Below are positions 12,100 through 26,800 of a stretch of DNA of 64,000 nucleotides, one piece after another (the first letter of the stretch is position 1; the number at the start of each line of letters is the position of its first letter). A model generated the notes under the pieces. It was not told the DNA's origin. It ran no database searches and was given only the letters and a program-made list of their open reading frames with translations. The position numbers and the translations under genes are program-made. This stretch comes from Amaranthus tricolor (lineage: Eukaryota; Streptophyta; Magnoliopsida; Caryophyllales; Amaranthaceae). The stretch lies in NCBI RefSeq assembly GCF_026212465.1, contig NC_080062.1:12330643-12394642 (forward strand). The letters are read 5' to 3'.

Positions 12100-15000
12100 C
12101 TATTTGGTATATATTATTGTGTTGAAGTGTTTAGAATTTAAAATCTTAGTCATATGCAAGAAATTACGTGTTAAGTTGCGATTTTAAGGGTTTTTAAACG
12201 TTTTGCCACTTTTGCACATAAAGTAGCTCATACTTCGTTTGTTTTGCACGAAACTTGGCTCACAACACTATTTGGTATATATTATTGTGTTGAAGTGGTT
12301 AAAATATAAAATCATAGTCATATGCTAGATATTACATGATAAGTTTCGATTTTAAGGGTTTTTAAGCGTTTTTGCCACTTTTGCGCATAAAGTAGCTCAA
12401 ACTTGGTTTGTTTTACACGAAACTTCGCACACAACACTATTTGGTATTTATTATTGTGTTGAAGTGGTTAGAATTGAAAATCATAGTCATATGCAAGAAA
12501 TTACATGTTATGTTGTGATTTAAAGGGTTTATAAGCGTTTTTTCCACTTTTGCACATAAAGTACCTCAAACTTGGTTTGTTTTGCACGAAACTTGGCACT
12601 CAACACTATTTGGTGTTTATTATTCTGTTGAAGTGGTTAGAATTTAAAATCTTAGTCATATGCTAGAAATAACTTGTTAAGTTGCGATTTTAAGTGTTTT
12701 TAAGCGTTTTGCCGCTTTTGCACATAAAGTAACTTAAACTTGGTTTGTTTTACACGAAATGTGGCACACAACACTATTTGGTATATATTACTGTGTTGAA
12801 GTGGTTAAAATATAAAATCATAGTCATATGCTAGAAATTACGTGATAAATTATGATTATAAGGGTTTTTAAGCGTTTTTGACACTTTTGCGCATTAAGTA
12901 GCTCAAACTTGGTTTGTTTTGTACGAAACTTCGCACACAACACGATTTGGTATATATTATTGTGTTGAAGTGGTTAGAATTTAAAATCTTAGTCATGTGC
13001 TAGAAATTACATGTTAAGTTGCGATTTTAAGGGTTTTTATGCGTTTTACCACTTTTGCACATAAAGTAGCTCAAACTTGGTTTGTTTTGCACGAAACTTG
13101 TCACACAACACTATTTGGTATATATTATTGTGTCTAAGTGGTTAAAGTATATAATCATAGTCATATGCTAGAAATTACGTGATAAATTGCGATTTTAAGG
13201 GTTTTTAAGCGTTTTTGGCACTTTTGCGCATAAAGTAGCTCAAACTTGGTTTGTTTTGCACGAAACTTGACACACAACACTATTTGGTATATATTATTGT
13301 GTTGAAGTGGTTAGAATTTAATATCATAGTTATATGCTAAAAATTACCTGATAAGTTTCGATTTTAAGGGTTTTTAAGCGTTTTTGCCACTTTTGCGCAT
13401 AAAGTAGCTCAAACTTGGTTAGTTTTGCACGAAACTTCGCACACAACACTATTTGGTTTTTATTATTGTGTTGAAGTGGTTAGAATTGACTATCAAAGTC
13501 ATATGCTAAAAATTACGTGTTATGTTGCAATTATAAGAGTTTTTTAGCGTTTTTGCCACTTTTGCGCACAAAGTACCTCAAACTCTGTTTGTTTTGCACC
13601 AAACTTGGCACACAACACTATTTGGTATATATTATTGTGTTGAAGTGGTTAGAATTGAAAATCATAGTCATATGCAAGAAATTAAATGTTATATTGTGAT
13701 TTTAAGGGTTTATAAGCGTTTTTTCCACTTTTTCACATAAAATAGCTCAAACTTGGTTTGTTCGGCACGAAACTTGGCAAACAATACAATTTGGTACTAA
13801 TTATTCTGTTGAAGTAGTCAGAATTTAAAATCTTAGTCATATGCTAAAATTTACGTGCTAAGTTACGATTTTAAGGGTTTTTAAGCGTTTTGCCACTTTT
13901 GCACATAAAGTAACTCAAACCTTGTTTGTTTTACGCGAAACTTGGCACACAACACTATTTGGTATATATTACTGTGTTGAAGTGGTTAAAATATAAAATC
14001 ATAGTCATATGCTAGAAATTACGTGATAAGTTATGATTATAAAGGTTTTTATGCGTTTTTGCCACTTTTGCGCATAAAGTAGCTCTAACTTGGTTTGTTT
14101 TGTACAAAACTTCGCACACAACACTATTTGGTATACATTATTGTGTTGAAGTGGTTAGAATTTAAAATCTTAGTCATATGCCAGAAATTACATGTTAAGA
14201 TGCGATTTTAAGGGTTTTTAAGCGTTTTACCACTTTTGCACATAAAGTAGCTCAAACCTTGTTTGTTTTGCACGAAACTTGGCACACAACACTATTTGGT
14301 ATATATTATTGTGTCTAAGTGGTTAAAATATATAATATCATAGTCATGTCCTAGAAATTAAGTGATAAATTGCGATTTTAAGGGTTTTTAAGCGTTTTTA
14401 GCACTTTTGCGCATAAAGTAGCTCAAACTTGGTTTGTTTTGCACGAAACTTGACACACAACACTATTTGGTATATATATTATTGTGTTGAAGTGGTTAGA
14501 ATTTAATATCATAGTCATATGCTACAAATTACCTGATAAGTTTCGATTTTAAGGGGTTTTTAAGCGTTTTTGCCACTTTTGCGCATAAAGTAGCTCAAAG
14601 TTGGTTTGTTTTGCACGAAACTTGACACACACCACTATTTCGTATATATTATTGTGTTGAAGTGTTTAGAATTTAAAATCTTATTCATATGCTAGAAATT
14701 ACGTCTTAAGTTGCGATTTTAAGGGTTTTTAAGCGTTTTGCCACTTTTGTACATAAAGTAGCTCAAACATCGTTCGTTTTGCACAAAACTTGGCTCACAA
14801 CACTATTTGGTATATACTATTGTGTTGAAGTGGTTAAAATATAAAATCATAGTCATATGCTAGAAATTACATGATAAGTTGCGATTTTAAGGGTTTTTAA
14901 GCGTTTTCGCCACTTTTGCGCATAAAGTAGCTCAAACTTGGTTTGTTTTGCACGAAACTTCGCACACAACACTATTTGGTATTTATTATTGTGTTGAAGT

Positions 15001-15860
15001 GGTTAGAATTGAAAATCATAGTCATATGCAAGAAATTACATGTTATGTTGTGATTTTAAGGGTTTATAAGCGTTTTTTCCTCCTTTGCACATAAAGTACC
15101 TCAAACTTGGTTTGTTTTGCACGAAACTTGGCACTCAACACTATTTGGTATTTATTATTCTGTTGAAGTGGTTAGAATTTAAAATCTTAGTCATATGCTA
15201 GAAATTACGTGTTATGTTGCGATTTTAAGGGTTTTTAAGCGTTTTGCCGCTTTTGCATATAAAGTAACTCAAACTTGGTTTGTTTTACACGAAATGTGGC
15301 AAACAACACTATTTGGTATATATTACTGTGTTGAAGTGGTTAAAATATAAAATAATAGTCATATGCTAGAAATTACGTGATAAGTTATGATTATAAGGGT
15401 TTTTAAGCGTTTTTGCCACTTTTGCGCATTAAGTAGCTCAAACTTGGTTTGTTTTGTACGAAACTTCGCACACAACACGATTTGGTATATTTTATTGTGT
15501 TGAAGTGGTTAGAATTTAAAATCTTAGTCATATGCTAGAAATTACATGTTAAGTTGCGATTTTAAGGGTTTTTAAGCGTTTTACCACTTTTGCACATAAA
15601 GTAGCTCAAACTTGGTTTGTTTTGCACGAAACTTGGCACACAACACTATTTGGTATATATTGTTGTGTCTAAGTGGTTAAAATATATAATCATAGTCATA
15701 TGCTAGAAATTACGTGATAAATTGCGATTTTAAGGGCTTTTAAGCGTTTTTGGCACTTTTGCGCATAAAGTAGCTCAAACTTGGTTTGTTTTGCACGAAA
15801 CTTGACACACAACACTATTTGGTATATATTATTGTGTTGAAGTGGTTAGAATTTAATATC
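12100..15860 (-). repeat. Segmental block of satellite, copy 1 of the 6.42 kb-offset pair
   Basis: This block matches about 18.52-22.27 kb at an offset of about 6420 bp (38 monomers). Shared rare variants include TTTTAAGTGTTTTTAAG at 12690 and 19110, TATATGCTAAAAATTACC at 13331 and 19751, GGTACTAATTATTCTG near 13793 and 20213, and CACACACCACTATTTCG near 14627 and 21047. The match stops near 15.85/22.27 kb: the left copy continues with TTTAATATCATAG, the right with TTTAATTTTATAG. Edges were judged by eye. Confidence 0.8.
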
Positions 15861-18400
15861 ATAGTTATATGCTAAAAATTACCTGATAAGTTTCGATTTT
15901 AAGGGTTTTTAAGCGTTTTTGCCACTTTTGCGCATAAAGTAGCTCAAACTTGGTTAGTTTTGCACGAAACTTCGCACACAACACTATTTGGTTTTTATTA
16001 TTGTGTTGAAGTGGTTAGAATTGACTATCAAAGTCATATGCTAAAAATTACGTGTTATGTTGCAATTATAAGAGTTTTTTAGCGTTTTTGCCACTTTTGT
16101 GCACAAAGTAGCTCAAACTCTGTTTGTTTTGCACCAAACTTGGCACACAACACTTTGGTATATATTATTGTGTTGAAGTGGTTAGAATTGAAAATCATAG
16201 TCATATGCAAGAAATTAAATGTTATATTGTGATTTTAAGGGTTTATAAGCGTTTTTTCCACTTTTTCACATAAAATAGCTCAAACTTGGTTTGTTCGGCA
16301 CGAAACTTGGCAAACAATACAATTTGGTACTAATTATTCTGTTGAAGTAGTTAGAATTTAAAATCTTAGTCATATGCTAAAATTTACGTGCTAAGTTACG
16401 ATTTTAAGGGTTTTTAAGCGTTTTGCCACTTTTGCACATAAAGTAACTCAAACCTTGTTTGTTTTACGCGAAACTTGGCACACAACACTATTTGGTATAT
16501 ATTACTGTGTTGAAGTGGTTAAAATATAAAATCATAGTCATATGCTAGAAATTACGTGATAAGTTATGATTATAAAGGTTTTTATGCGTTTTTGCCACTT
16601 TTGCGCATAAAGTAGCTCTAACTTGGTTTGTTTTGTACAAAACTTCGCACACAACACTATTTGGTATACATTATTGTGTTGAAGTGGTTAGAATTTAAAA
16701 TCTTAGTCATATGCCAGAAATTACATGTTAAGATGCGATTTTAAGGGTTTTTAAGCGTTTTACCACTTTTGCACATAAAGTAGCTCAAACCTTGTTTCTT
16801 TTGCACGAAACTTGGCACACAACACTATTTGGTATATATTATTGTGTCTAAGTGGTTAAAATATATAATATCATAGTCATGTCCTAGAAATTAAGTGATA
16901 AATTGCGATTTTAAGGGTTTTTAAGCGTTTTTAGCACTTTTGCGCATAAAGTAGCTCAAACTTGGTTTGTTTTGCACGAAACTTGACACACAACACTATT
17001 TGGTATATATATTATTGTGTTGAAGTGGTTAGAATTTAATATCATAGTCATATGCTACAAATTACCTGATAAGTTTCGATTTTAAGGGGTTTTTAAGCGT
17101 TTTTGCCACTTTTGCGCATAAAGTAGCTCAAAGTTGGTTTGTTTTGCACGAAACTTGACACACACCACTATTTCGTATATATTATTGTGTTGAAGTGTTT
17201 AGAATTTAAAATCTTATTCATATGCTAGAAATTACGTCTTAAGTTGCGATTTTAAGGGTTTTTAAGCGTTTTGCCACTTTTGTACATAAAGTAGCTCAAA
17301 TATCGTTCGTTTTGCACAAAACTTGGCTCACAACACTATTTGGTATATATTATTGTGTTGAAGTGGTTAAAATATAAAATCATAGTCATATGCTAGAAAT
17401 TACATGATAAGTTGCGATTTTAAGGGTTTTTAAGCGTTTTTGCCACTTTTGCGCATAAAGTAGCTCAAACTTGGTTTGTTTTGCACGAAACTTCGCACAC
17501 AACACTATTTGGTATTTATTATTGTGTTGAAGTGGTTAGAATTGAAAATCATAGTCATATGCAAGAAATTACATGTTATGTTGTGATTTTAAGGGTTTAT
17601 AAGCGTTTTTTCCTCCTTTGCACATAAAGTACCTCAAACTTGGTTTGTTTTGCACGAAACTTGGCACTCAACACTATTTGGTATTTATTATTCTGTGGAA
17701 GTGGTTAGAATTTAAAATCTTAGTCATATGCTAGAAATTACGTGTTATGTTGCGATTTTAAGGGTTTTTTAAGCGTTTTGCCGCTTTTGCATATAAAGTA
17801 ACTCAAACTTGGTTTGTTTTACACGAAATGTGGCAAACAACACTATTTGGTATATATTACTGTGTTGAAGTGGTTAAAATATAAAATAATAGTCATATGC
17901 TAGAAATTACGTGATAAGTTATGATTATAAGGGTTTTTAAGCGTTTTTGCCACTTTTTCGCATTAAGTAGCTCAAACTTGGTTTGTTTTGTACGAAACTT
18001 CGCACACAACACGATTTGGTATATTTTATTGTGTTGAAGTGGTTAGAATTTAAAATCTTAGTCATATGCTAGAAATTACATGTTAAGTTGTAATTTTAAG
18101 GGTTTTTAAGCGTTTTACCACTTTTGCACATAAAGTAGCTCAAACTTGGTTTGTTTTGCACGAAACTTGGCACACAACACTATTTGGTATATATTGTTGT
18201 GTCTAAGTGGTTAAAATATATAATCATAGTCATATGCTAGAAATTACGTGATAAATTGCGATTTTAAGGGCTTTTAAGCGTTTTTGGCACTTTTGCGCAT
18301 AAAGTAGCTCAAACTTGGTTTGTTTTGCACGAAACTTGACACACTACACTATTTGGTATATATTATTGTGTTGAAGTGGTTAAAATTTAATTTTATAGTT
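13331..18400 (-). repeat. 15-monomer tandem duplication, about 2535 bp, two copies
   Basis: The run of monomers starting at TATATGCTAAAAATTACC (13331) begins again at 15866, an offset of 2535 bp. The same order of rare types follows: GACTATCAAAG, GTTCGGCACGAAAC, GTACTAATTATTCTG, ATGCCAGAAATTAC, TCATGTCCTAG, CACACACCACTATTTCG and CGTTTTTTCCTCC. Differences are few: a 3-base loss in CACAACACTTTGG near 16153 and scattered substitutions. A third copy lies at 19751-22270 and a partial fourth begins at 27347. Confidence 0.85.
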
Positions 18401-18519
18401 ATATGCTACAAATTACCTCATAAGTTTCGATTTTAATGGTTTTTAAGCGTTTTTGCCACTTTTGCGCATAAAGTAGCTCAAACTTGGTTTGTTTTGCACG
18501 AAACTTGACACACAACACT

Positions 18520-21500
18520 ATTTGGTATATATTATTGTGTTGAAGTGTTTAGAATTTAAAATCTTAGTCATATGCAAGAAATTACGTGTTAAGTTGCAAT
18601 TTTAAGGGTTTTTAAACGTTTTGCCACTTTTGCACATAAAGTAGCTCATACTTCGTTTGTTTTGCACGAAACTTGGCTCACAACACTATTTGGTATATAT
18701 TATTGTGTTGAAGTGGTTAAAATATAAAATCATAGTCATATGCTAGATATTACATGATAAGTTTCGATTTTAAGGGTTTTTAAGCGTTTTTGCCACTTTT
18801 GCGCATAAAGTAGCTCAAACTTGGTTTGTTTTACACGAAACTTCGCACACAACACTATTTAGTATTTATTATTGTGTTGAAGTGGTTAGAATTGAAAATC
18901 ATAGTCATATGCAAGAAATTACATGTTATGTTGTGATTTAAAGGGTTTATAAGCGTTTTTTTCCACTTTTGCACATAAAGTACCTCAAACTTGGTTTGTT
19001 TTGCACGAAACTTGGCACTCAACACTATTTGGTGTTTATTATTCTGTTGAAGTGGTTAGAATTTAAAATCTTAGTCATATGCTAGAAATAACTTGTTAAG
19101 TTGCGATTTTAAGTGTTTTTAAGCGTTTTGCCGCTTTTGCACATAAAGTAACTTAAACTTGGTTTGTTTTACACGAAATGTGGCACACAACACTATTTGG
19201 TATATATTACTGTGTTGAAGTGGTTAAAATATAAAATCATAGTCATATGCTAGAAATTACGTGATAAATTATGATTATAAGGGTTTTTAAGCGTTTTTGA
19301 CACTTTTGCGCATTAAGTAGCTCAAACTTGGTTTGTTTTGTACGAAACTTCGCACACAACACGATTTGGTATATATTATTGTGTTGAAGTGGTTAGAATT
19401 TAAAATCTTAGTCATGTGCTAGAAATTACATGTTAAGTTGCGATTTTAAGGGTTTTTGTGCGTTTTACCACTTTTTGCACATAAAGTAGCTCAAACTTGG
19501 TTTGTTTTGCACGAAACTTGTCACACAACACTATTTGGTATATATTATTGTGTCTAAGTGGTTAAAGTATATAATCATAGTCATATGCTAGAAATTACGT
19601 GATAAATTGCGATTTTAAGGGTTTTTAAGCGTTTTTGGCACTTTTGCGCATAAAGTAGCTCAAACTTGGTTTGTTTTGCACGAAACTTGACACACAACAC
19701 TATTTGGTATATATTATTGTGTTGAAGTGGTTAGAATTTAATATCATAGTTATATGCTAAAAATTACCTGATAAGTTTCGATTTTAAGGGTTTTTAAGCG
19801 TTTTTGCCACTTTTGCGCATAAAGTAGCTCAAACTTGGTTAGTTTTGCACGAAACTTCGCACACAACACTATTTGGTTTTTATTATTGTGTTGAAGTGGT
19901 TAGAATTGACTATCAAAGTCATATGCTAAAAATTACGTGTTATGTTGCAATTATAAGAGTTTTTTAGCGTTTTTGCCACTTTTGCGCACAAAGTACCTCA
20001 AACTCTGTTTGTTTTGCACCAAACTTGGCACACAACACTATTTGGTATATATTATTGTGTTGAAGTGGTTAGAATTGAAAATCATAGTCATATGCAAGAA
20101 ATTAAATGTTATATTGTGATTTTAAGGGTTTATAAGCGTTTTTTCCACTTTTTCACATAAAATAGCTCAAACTTGGTTTGTTCGGCACGAAACTTGGCAA
20201 ACAATACAATTTGGTACTAATTATTCTGTTGAAGTAGTTAGAATTTAAAATCTTAGTCATATGCTAAAATTTACGTGCTAAGTTACGATTTTAAGGGTTT
20301 TTAAGCGTTTTGCCACTTTTGCACATAAAGTAACTCAAACCTTTTTTGTTTTACGCGAAACTTGGCACACAACACTATTTGGTATATATTACTGTGTTGA
20401 AGTGGTTAAAATATAAAATCATAGTCATATGCTAGAAATTACGTGATAAGTTATGATTATAAAGGTTTTTATGCGTTTTTGCCACTTTTGCGCATAAAGT
20501 AGCTCTAACTTGGTTTGTTTTGTACAAAACTTCGCACACAACACTATTTGGTATACATTATTGTGTTGAAGTGGTTAGAATTTAAAATCTTAGTCATATG
20601 CTAGAAATTACATGTTAAGATGCGATTTTAAGGGTTTTTAAGCGTTTTACCACTTTTGCACATAAAGTAGCTCAAACCTTGTTTGTTTTGCACGAAACTT
20701 GGCACACAACACTATTTGGTATATATTATTGTGTCTAAGTGGTTAAAATATATAATATCATAGTCATGTCCTAGAAATTAAGTGATAAATTGCGATTTTA
20801 AGGGTTTTTAAGCGTTTTTAGCACTTTTGCGCATAAAGTAGCTCAAACTTGGTTTGTTTTGCACGAAACTTGACACACAACACTATTTGGTATATATATT
20901 ATTGTGTTGAAGTGGTTAGAATTTAATATCATAGTCATATGCTACAAATTACCTGATAAGTTTCGATTTTAAGGGGTTTTTAAGCGTTTTTGCCACTTTT
21001 GCGCATAAAGTAGCTCAAAGTTGGTTTGTTTTGCACGAAACTTGACACACACCACTATTTCGTATATATTATTGTGTTGAAGTGTTTAGAATTTAAAATC
21101 TTATTCATATGCTAGAAATTACGTCTTAAGTTGCGATTTTAAGGGTTTTTAAGCGTTTTGCCACTTTTGCACATAAAGTAGCTCAAACATCGTTCGTTTT
21201 GCACAAAACTTGGCTCACAACACTATTTGGTATATATTATTGTGTTGAAGTGGTTAAAATATAAAATCATAGTCATATGCTAGAAATTACATGATAAGTT
21301 GCGATTTTAAGGGTTTTTAAGCGTTTTTGCCACTTTTGCGCATAAAGTAGCTCAAACTTGGTTTGTTTTGCACGAAACTTCGCACACAACACTATTTGGT
21401 ATTTATTATTGTGTTGAAGTGGTTAGAATTGAAAATCATAGTCATATGCAAGAAATTACATGTTATGTTGTGATTTTAAGGGTTTATAAGCGTTTTTTCC

Positions 21501-22270
21501 TCCTTTGCACATAAAGTACCTCAAACTTGGTTTGTTTTGCACGAAACTTGGCACTCAACACTATTTGGTATTTATTATTCTGTTGAAGTGGTTAGAATTT
21601 AAAATCTTAGTCATATGCTAGAAATTACGTGTTATGTTGCGATTTTAAGGGTTTTTAAGCGTTTTGCCGCTTTTGCATATAAAGTAACTCAAACTTGGTT
21701 TGTTTTACACGAAATATGGCACACAACACTATTTGGTATATATTACTGTGTTGAAGTGGTTAAAATATAAAATAATAGTCATATGCTAGAAATTACGTGA
21801 TAAGTTATGATTATAAGGGTTTTTAAGAGTTTTTGCCACTTTTGCGCATTAAGTAGCTCAAACTTGGTTTGTTTTGTACGAAACTTCGCACACAACACGA
21901 TTTGGTATATTTTATTGTGTTGAAGTGGTTAGAATTTAAAATCTTAGTCATATGCCAGAAATTACATGTTAAGTTGCGATTTTAAGGGTTTTTAAGCGTT
22001 TTACCACTTTTGCACATAAAGTAGCTCAAACTTGGTTTGTTTTGCACGAAACTTGGCACAGAACACTATTTGGTATATATTATTGTGTCTAAGCTGTTAA
22101 AATATATAATCATAGTCATATGCTAGAAATTACGTGATAAATTGCGATTTTAAGGGCTTTTAAGCTTTTTTGGCACTTTTGCGCATAAAGTAGCTCAAAC
22201 TTGGTTTGTTTTGCACGAAACTTGACACACAACACTATTTGGTATATATTATTGTGTTGAAGTGGTTAGA
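18520..22270 (-). repeat. Segmental block of satellite, copy 2 of the 6.42 kb-offset pair
   Basis: This is the partner of about 12.1-15.86 kb. It includes a third copy of the 15-monomer unit (19751 onward). The pair is close to identical. The short reading frame at 13517-13699 recurs unchanged at 19937-20119, which reflects recent duplication of the DNA rather than selection on a protein. Confidence 0.8.
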
Positions 22271-23124
22271 ATTTAATTTTATAGTTATATGCTACAAATT
22301 ACCTGATAAGTTTCGATTTTAAGGGTTTTTAAGCGTTTTTGCCACTTTTGCGCATAAAGTAGCTCAAACTTGGTTTGTTCTGCACGAAACTTGACACACA
22401 ACACTATATGGTATATATTATTGTGTTGAAGTGTTTAGAATTTAAAATCTTAGTCATATGCTAGAAATTACGTGTTAAGTTGCGATTTTAAGGGTTTTTA
22501 AACGTTTTGCCACTTTTGCACATAAAGTAGCTCATACTTCGTTTGTTTTGCACGAAACTTGGCTCACAACAATATTTGGTATATATTATTGTGTTGAAGT
22601 GGTTAAAATATAAAATCATAGTCATATGCTAGAAATTACATGATAAGTTGCGATTTTAAGGGTTTTTAAGCGTTTTTGCCACTTTTGAGCATAAAGTAGC
22701 TCAAACTTGGTTTGTTTTACACGAAACTTCGCACACAACACTATTTGGTATTTATTATTGTGTTGAAGTGGTTAGAATTGAAAATCATAGTCATATGCAA
22801 GAAATTACATGTTATGTTGTGATTTTAAGGGTTTATAAGCGTTTTTTTCCACTTTTGCACATAAAGTACCTCAAACTTGGTTTGTTTTGCACGAAACTTG
22901 GCACTCAACACTATTTGGTATTTATTATTCTGTTGAAGTGGTTAGAATTTAAAATCTTAGTCATATGCTAGAAATTACGTGTTATGTTGCGATTTTAAGG
23001 GTTTTTAAGCGTTTTGCCGCTTTTGCACATAAAGTAACTCAAACTTGGTTTGTTTTACACGAAATGTGGCACACAACACTATTTGGTATATATTACTGTG
23101 TTGAAGTGGTTAAAATATAAAATA
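22271..23124 (-). repeat. Satellite, ordinary subfamily A monomers
   Basis: Five monomers between the end of the 6.42 kb block and the disturbed zone. Types include TTTAATTTTATAGTT, TCATACTTCGTTTG and TTTATAAGCGTTTTTTTCC. The same types recur near 26.0-26.6 kb and 29.5-30.2 kb. Nothing else is present. Confidence 0.85.
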
Positions 23125-23875
23125 ATAGTCATTATGTGACTACATGTTAAGTTGCGATTTTAAGGGGTTTTAAGCGTTTTACCCACTTTTGCACATAAAG
23201 TAGCTCAAACTTGGTTTGTTTTGCACGAAACTTGGCACACAACACTATTTGGTATATATTATTGTGTCTAAGTGGTTAAAATATATAATCATAGTCATAT
23301 GCTAGAAATACGTGATAAATTGCGATTTTAAGGGTTTTTTAAGCGTTTTTGGCACTTTTGCGCATAAAGTAGCTCAAACTTGGTTTGTTTGACGAAACTT
23401 GACACACAACACTATTTGGTATATATTATTGTGGTGAGTGGTTAGAATTTAATTTTATAGTTATATGCTACAAATTACCTAAGTAAGTTCGATTTTAAAG
23501 GTTTTTAAGCGTTTTTTGCCACTTTTGCACAAGTAGCTCAAACTTGGTTTGTTTTGTACGAAACTTGACACACAACACTATTTGGTATATATTATTGTGT
23601 TGGAAGTGTTTTAGAATTTAAAATCAGTATATGCTAGAAATTACGTGTTAAGTTGCGATTTTAAGGGTTTTTAAACGTTTTGCCACTTTTGCACATAAAG
23701 TAGCTCATACTTCGTTTGTTTTGCACGAAACTTGGCTCACAACACTATTTGGTATATATTATTGTGTTGAAGTGGTTAAAATATAAAATCCATAGTCAAT
23801 GCTAGATATTACAATTGCGATTTTAAGGCGATTTTAAAGCGTTTTTAGCGTTTTGCGCACTTTTGCCATAAAGTA
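23125..23875 (-). repeat. Disturbed satellite patch rich in small indels
   Basis: Over about 750 bp, otherwise standard monomers carry many indels that neighbouring monomers lack. Examples are CATTATGTGACTACATG at 23131 (a monomer-scale deletion join), GTTTGACGAAAC for GTTTTGCACGAAAC near 23388, GTGGTGAGTGG near 23432, TTGCACAAGTAGC near 23525, ATCAGTATATGC near 23624, and a scrambled TTTTAGCGTTTTGCGCAC near 23844. Sparser single-base insertions continue to about 25.5 kb, for example GTAGGCTCAAAC near 24381 and AAACTCTGGTTTG near 25404. This may be consensus error or real decay. Confidence 0.75.
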
Positions 23876-26800
23876 GCTCAAACTTGGTTTGTTTTACACG
23901 AAACTTCGCACACAACACTATTTGGTATTTATTATTGTGTTGAAGTGGTTAGAATTGAAAATCATAGTCATATGCAAGAAATTACATGTTATGTTGTGAT
24001 TTTAAGGGTTTATAAGCGTTTTTCCACTTTTGCACATAAAGTACCTCAAACCTTGGTTTGTTTTGCACGAAACTTGGCACTCAACACTATTTGGTGTTTA
24101 TTATTCTGTTGAAGTGGTTAGAATTTAAAATCTTAGTCATATGCTCAGAAATAACGTGTTAAGTTGCGATTTTAAGGGTTTTTAAGCGTTTTGCCGCTTT
24201 TGCACATAAAGTAACTTAAATTTGGTTTGTTTTACACGAAATGTGGCACACAACACTATTTGGTATATATTACTGTGTTGAAGTGGTTAAAATATAAAAT
24301 CATAGTCATATGCTAGAAATTACGTGATAAGTTATGATTATAAGGGTTTTTAAGCGTTTTTGCCACTTTTGCGCATTAAGTAGGCTCAAACTTGGTTTGT
24401 TTTGTACGAAACTTCGCACACAACACGATTTGGTATATATTATTTTGTTGAAGTGGTTAGAATTTAAAATCTTAGTCATGTGCTAGAAATTACATGTTAA
24501 GTTGCGATTTTAAGGGTTTTTATGCGTTTTACCACTTTTGCACATAAAGTAGCTCAAACTTGGTTTGTTTTGCACGAAACTTGTCACACAACACTATTTG
24601 GTATATATTATTGTGTCTAAGTGGTTAAAGTATATAATCATAGTCATATGCTAGAAATTACGTGATAAATTGCGATTTTAAGGGTTTTTAAGCGTTTTGG
24701 CACTTTTGCGCATAAAGTAGCTCAAACTTGGTTTGTTTTGCACGAAACTTGACACACAACACTATTTGGTATATATATTATTGTGTTGAAGTGGTTCGAA
24801 TTTAATATCATAGTCATATGCTACAAATTACCTGATAAGTTTCGATTTTAAGGGGTTTTTAAGCGTTTTTGCCACTTTTGCGCATAAAGTAGCTCAAACT
24901 TGGTTTGTTTTGCACGAAACTTGACACACAACACTATTTCGTATATATTATTGAGTTGAAGTGTTAGAATTTAAAATCCAAGTCATATGCTAGAAATTAC
25001 GTCTTAAGTTGCGATTTTAAGGGTTTTTAAGCGTTTTGCCACTTTTGCACATAAAGTAGCTCAAACTTCGTTCGTTTTGCACAAAACTTGGCTCACAACA
25101 CTATTTGGTATATATTATTGTGTTGAAGTGGTTAAAATATAAAATCATAGTCATATGCTAGAAATTACATGATAAGTTGCGATTTTAAGGGTTTTTAAGC
25201 GTTTTTTGCCACTTTTGCGCATAAAGTAGCTCAAACTTGGTTCGTTTTGCACGAAACTTCACACACAACACTATTTGTTATTTATTATTGTGTTGAAGTG
25301 GTTAGAATTGAAAATCATAGTCATATGCAAGAAATTCCATGTTATGTTGTGATTTTAAGGGTTTATAAGCGTTTTTTTCCACTTTTGCACATAAAGTACC
25401 TCAAACTCTGGTTTGTTTTGCACGAAACTTGGCACTCAACACTATTTGGTATTATTATTCTGTTGAAGTGGTTAGAATTTAAAATCTTAGTCATATGCTA
25501 GAAATTACGTGTTATGTTGCGATTTTAAGGGTTTTTAAGCGTTTTGCCGCTTTTGCATATAAAGTAACTCAAACTTGGCTTGTTTTACACGAAATGTGGC
25601 ACACAACACTATTTGGTATATATTACTGTGTTGAAGTGGTTAAAATATAAAATAATAGTCATATGCTAGAAATTACGTGATAAGTTATGATTATAAAGGT
25701 TTTTAAGCGTTTTTGCCACTTTTGCACATAAAGTAGCTCAAACTTGGTTTGTTTTGCACGAAACTTGGCACACAACACTATTTGGTATATATTATTGTGT
25801 CTAAGTGGTTAAAATATATAATCATAGTCATATGCTAGAAATTACGTGATAAATTTCGATTTTAAGGGCTTTTAAGCGTTTTTGGCACTTTTGCGCATAA
25901 AGTAGCTCAAACTTGGTTTGTTTTGCACGAAACTTGACACACAACACTATTTGGTATATATTATTGTGTTGAAGTGGTTAGAATTTAATTTTATAGTTAT
26001 ATGCTACAAATTACCTGATAAGTTTCGATTTAAGGGTTTTTAAGCGTTTTTGCCACTTTTGCGCATAAAGTAGCTCAAACTTGGTTTGTTTTGCACGAAA
26101 CTTGACACACAACACTATTTGGTATATATTATTGTGTTGAAGTGTTTAGAATTTAAAATCTTAGTCATATGCTAGAAATTACGTGTTAAGTTGCGATTTT
26201 AAGGGTTTTTAAGCGTTTTGCCACTTTTGCACATAAAGTAGCTCATACTTCGTTTGTTTTGCACGAAACTTGGCTCACAACACTATTTGGTATATATTAT
26301 TGTGTTGAAGTGGTTAAAATGTAAAATCATAGTCATATGCTAGATATTACATGATAAGTTGCGATTTTAATGGTTTTTTAAGGGTTTTTGCCACTTTTGC
26401 GCATAAAGTAGCTCAAACTTGGTTTGTTTTACACGAAACTTCGCACACAACACTATTTGGTATTTATTATTGTGTTGAAGTGGTTAGAATTGAAAATCAT
26501 AGACATATGCAAGAAATTACATGTTATGTTGTGATTTTAAGGGTTTATAAGCGTTTTTTCCACTTTTGCACATAAAGTACCTCAAACTTGGTTTGTTTTG
26601 CACGAAACTTGGCACTCAACACTATTTGGTGTTTATTATTCTGTTGAAGTGGTTAGAATTTAAAATCTTAGTCGTATGCTAGAAATAACGTGTTAAGTTG
26701 CGATTTTAAGGGTTTTTAAGCGTTTTGCAGCTTTTGCACATAAAGTAACTTAAACTTGGTTTGTTTTACACGAAATGTGGCACACAACACTATTTGGTAT

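Noticed and set aside
13517..13699. 60-codon reading frame, repeated identically at 19937-20119, as a possible small gene family
   Set aside because: It is the satellite monomer read through. The two copies are identical because the DNA block was duplicated at 6420 bp; the copy at 16051 differs by a 3-base loss. There is no start context, and the composition is that of the repeat.
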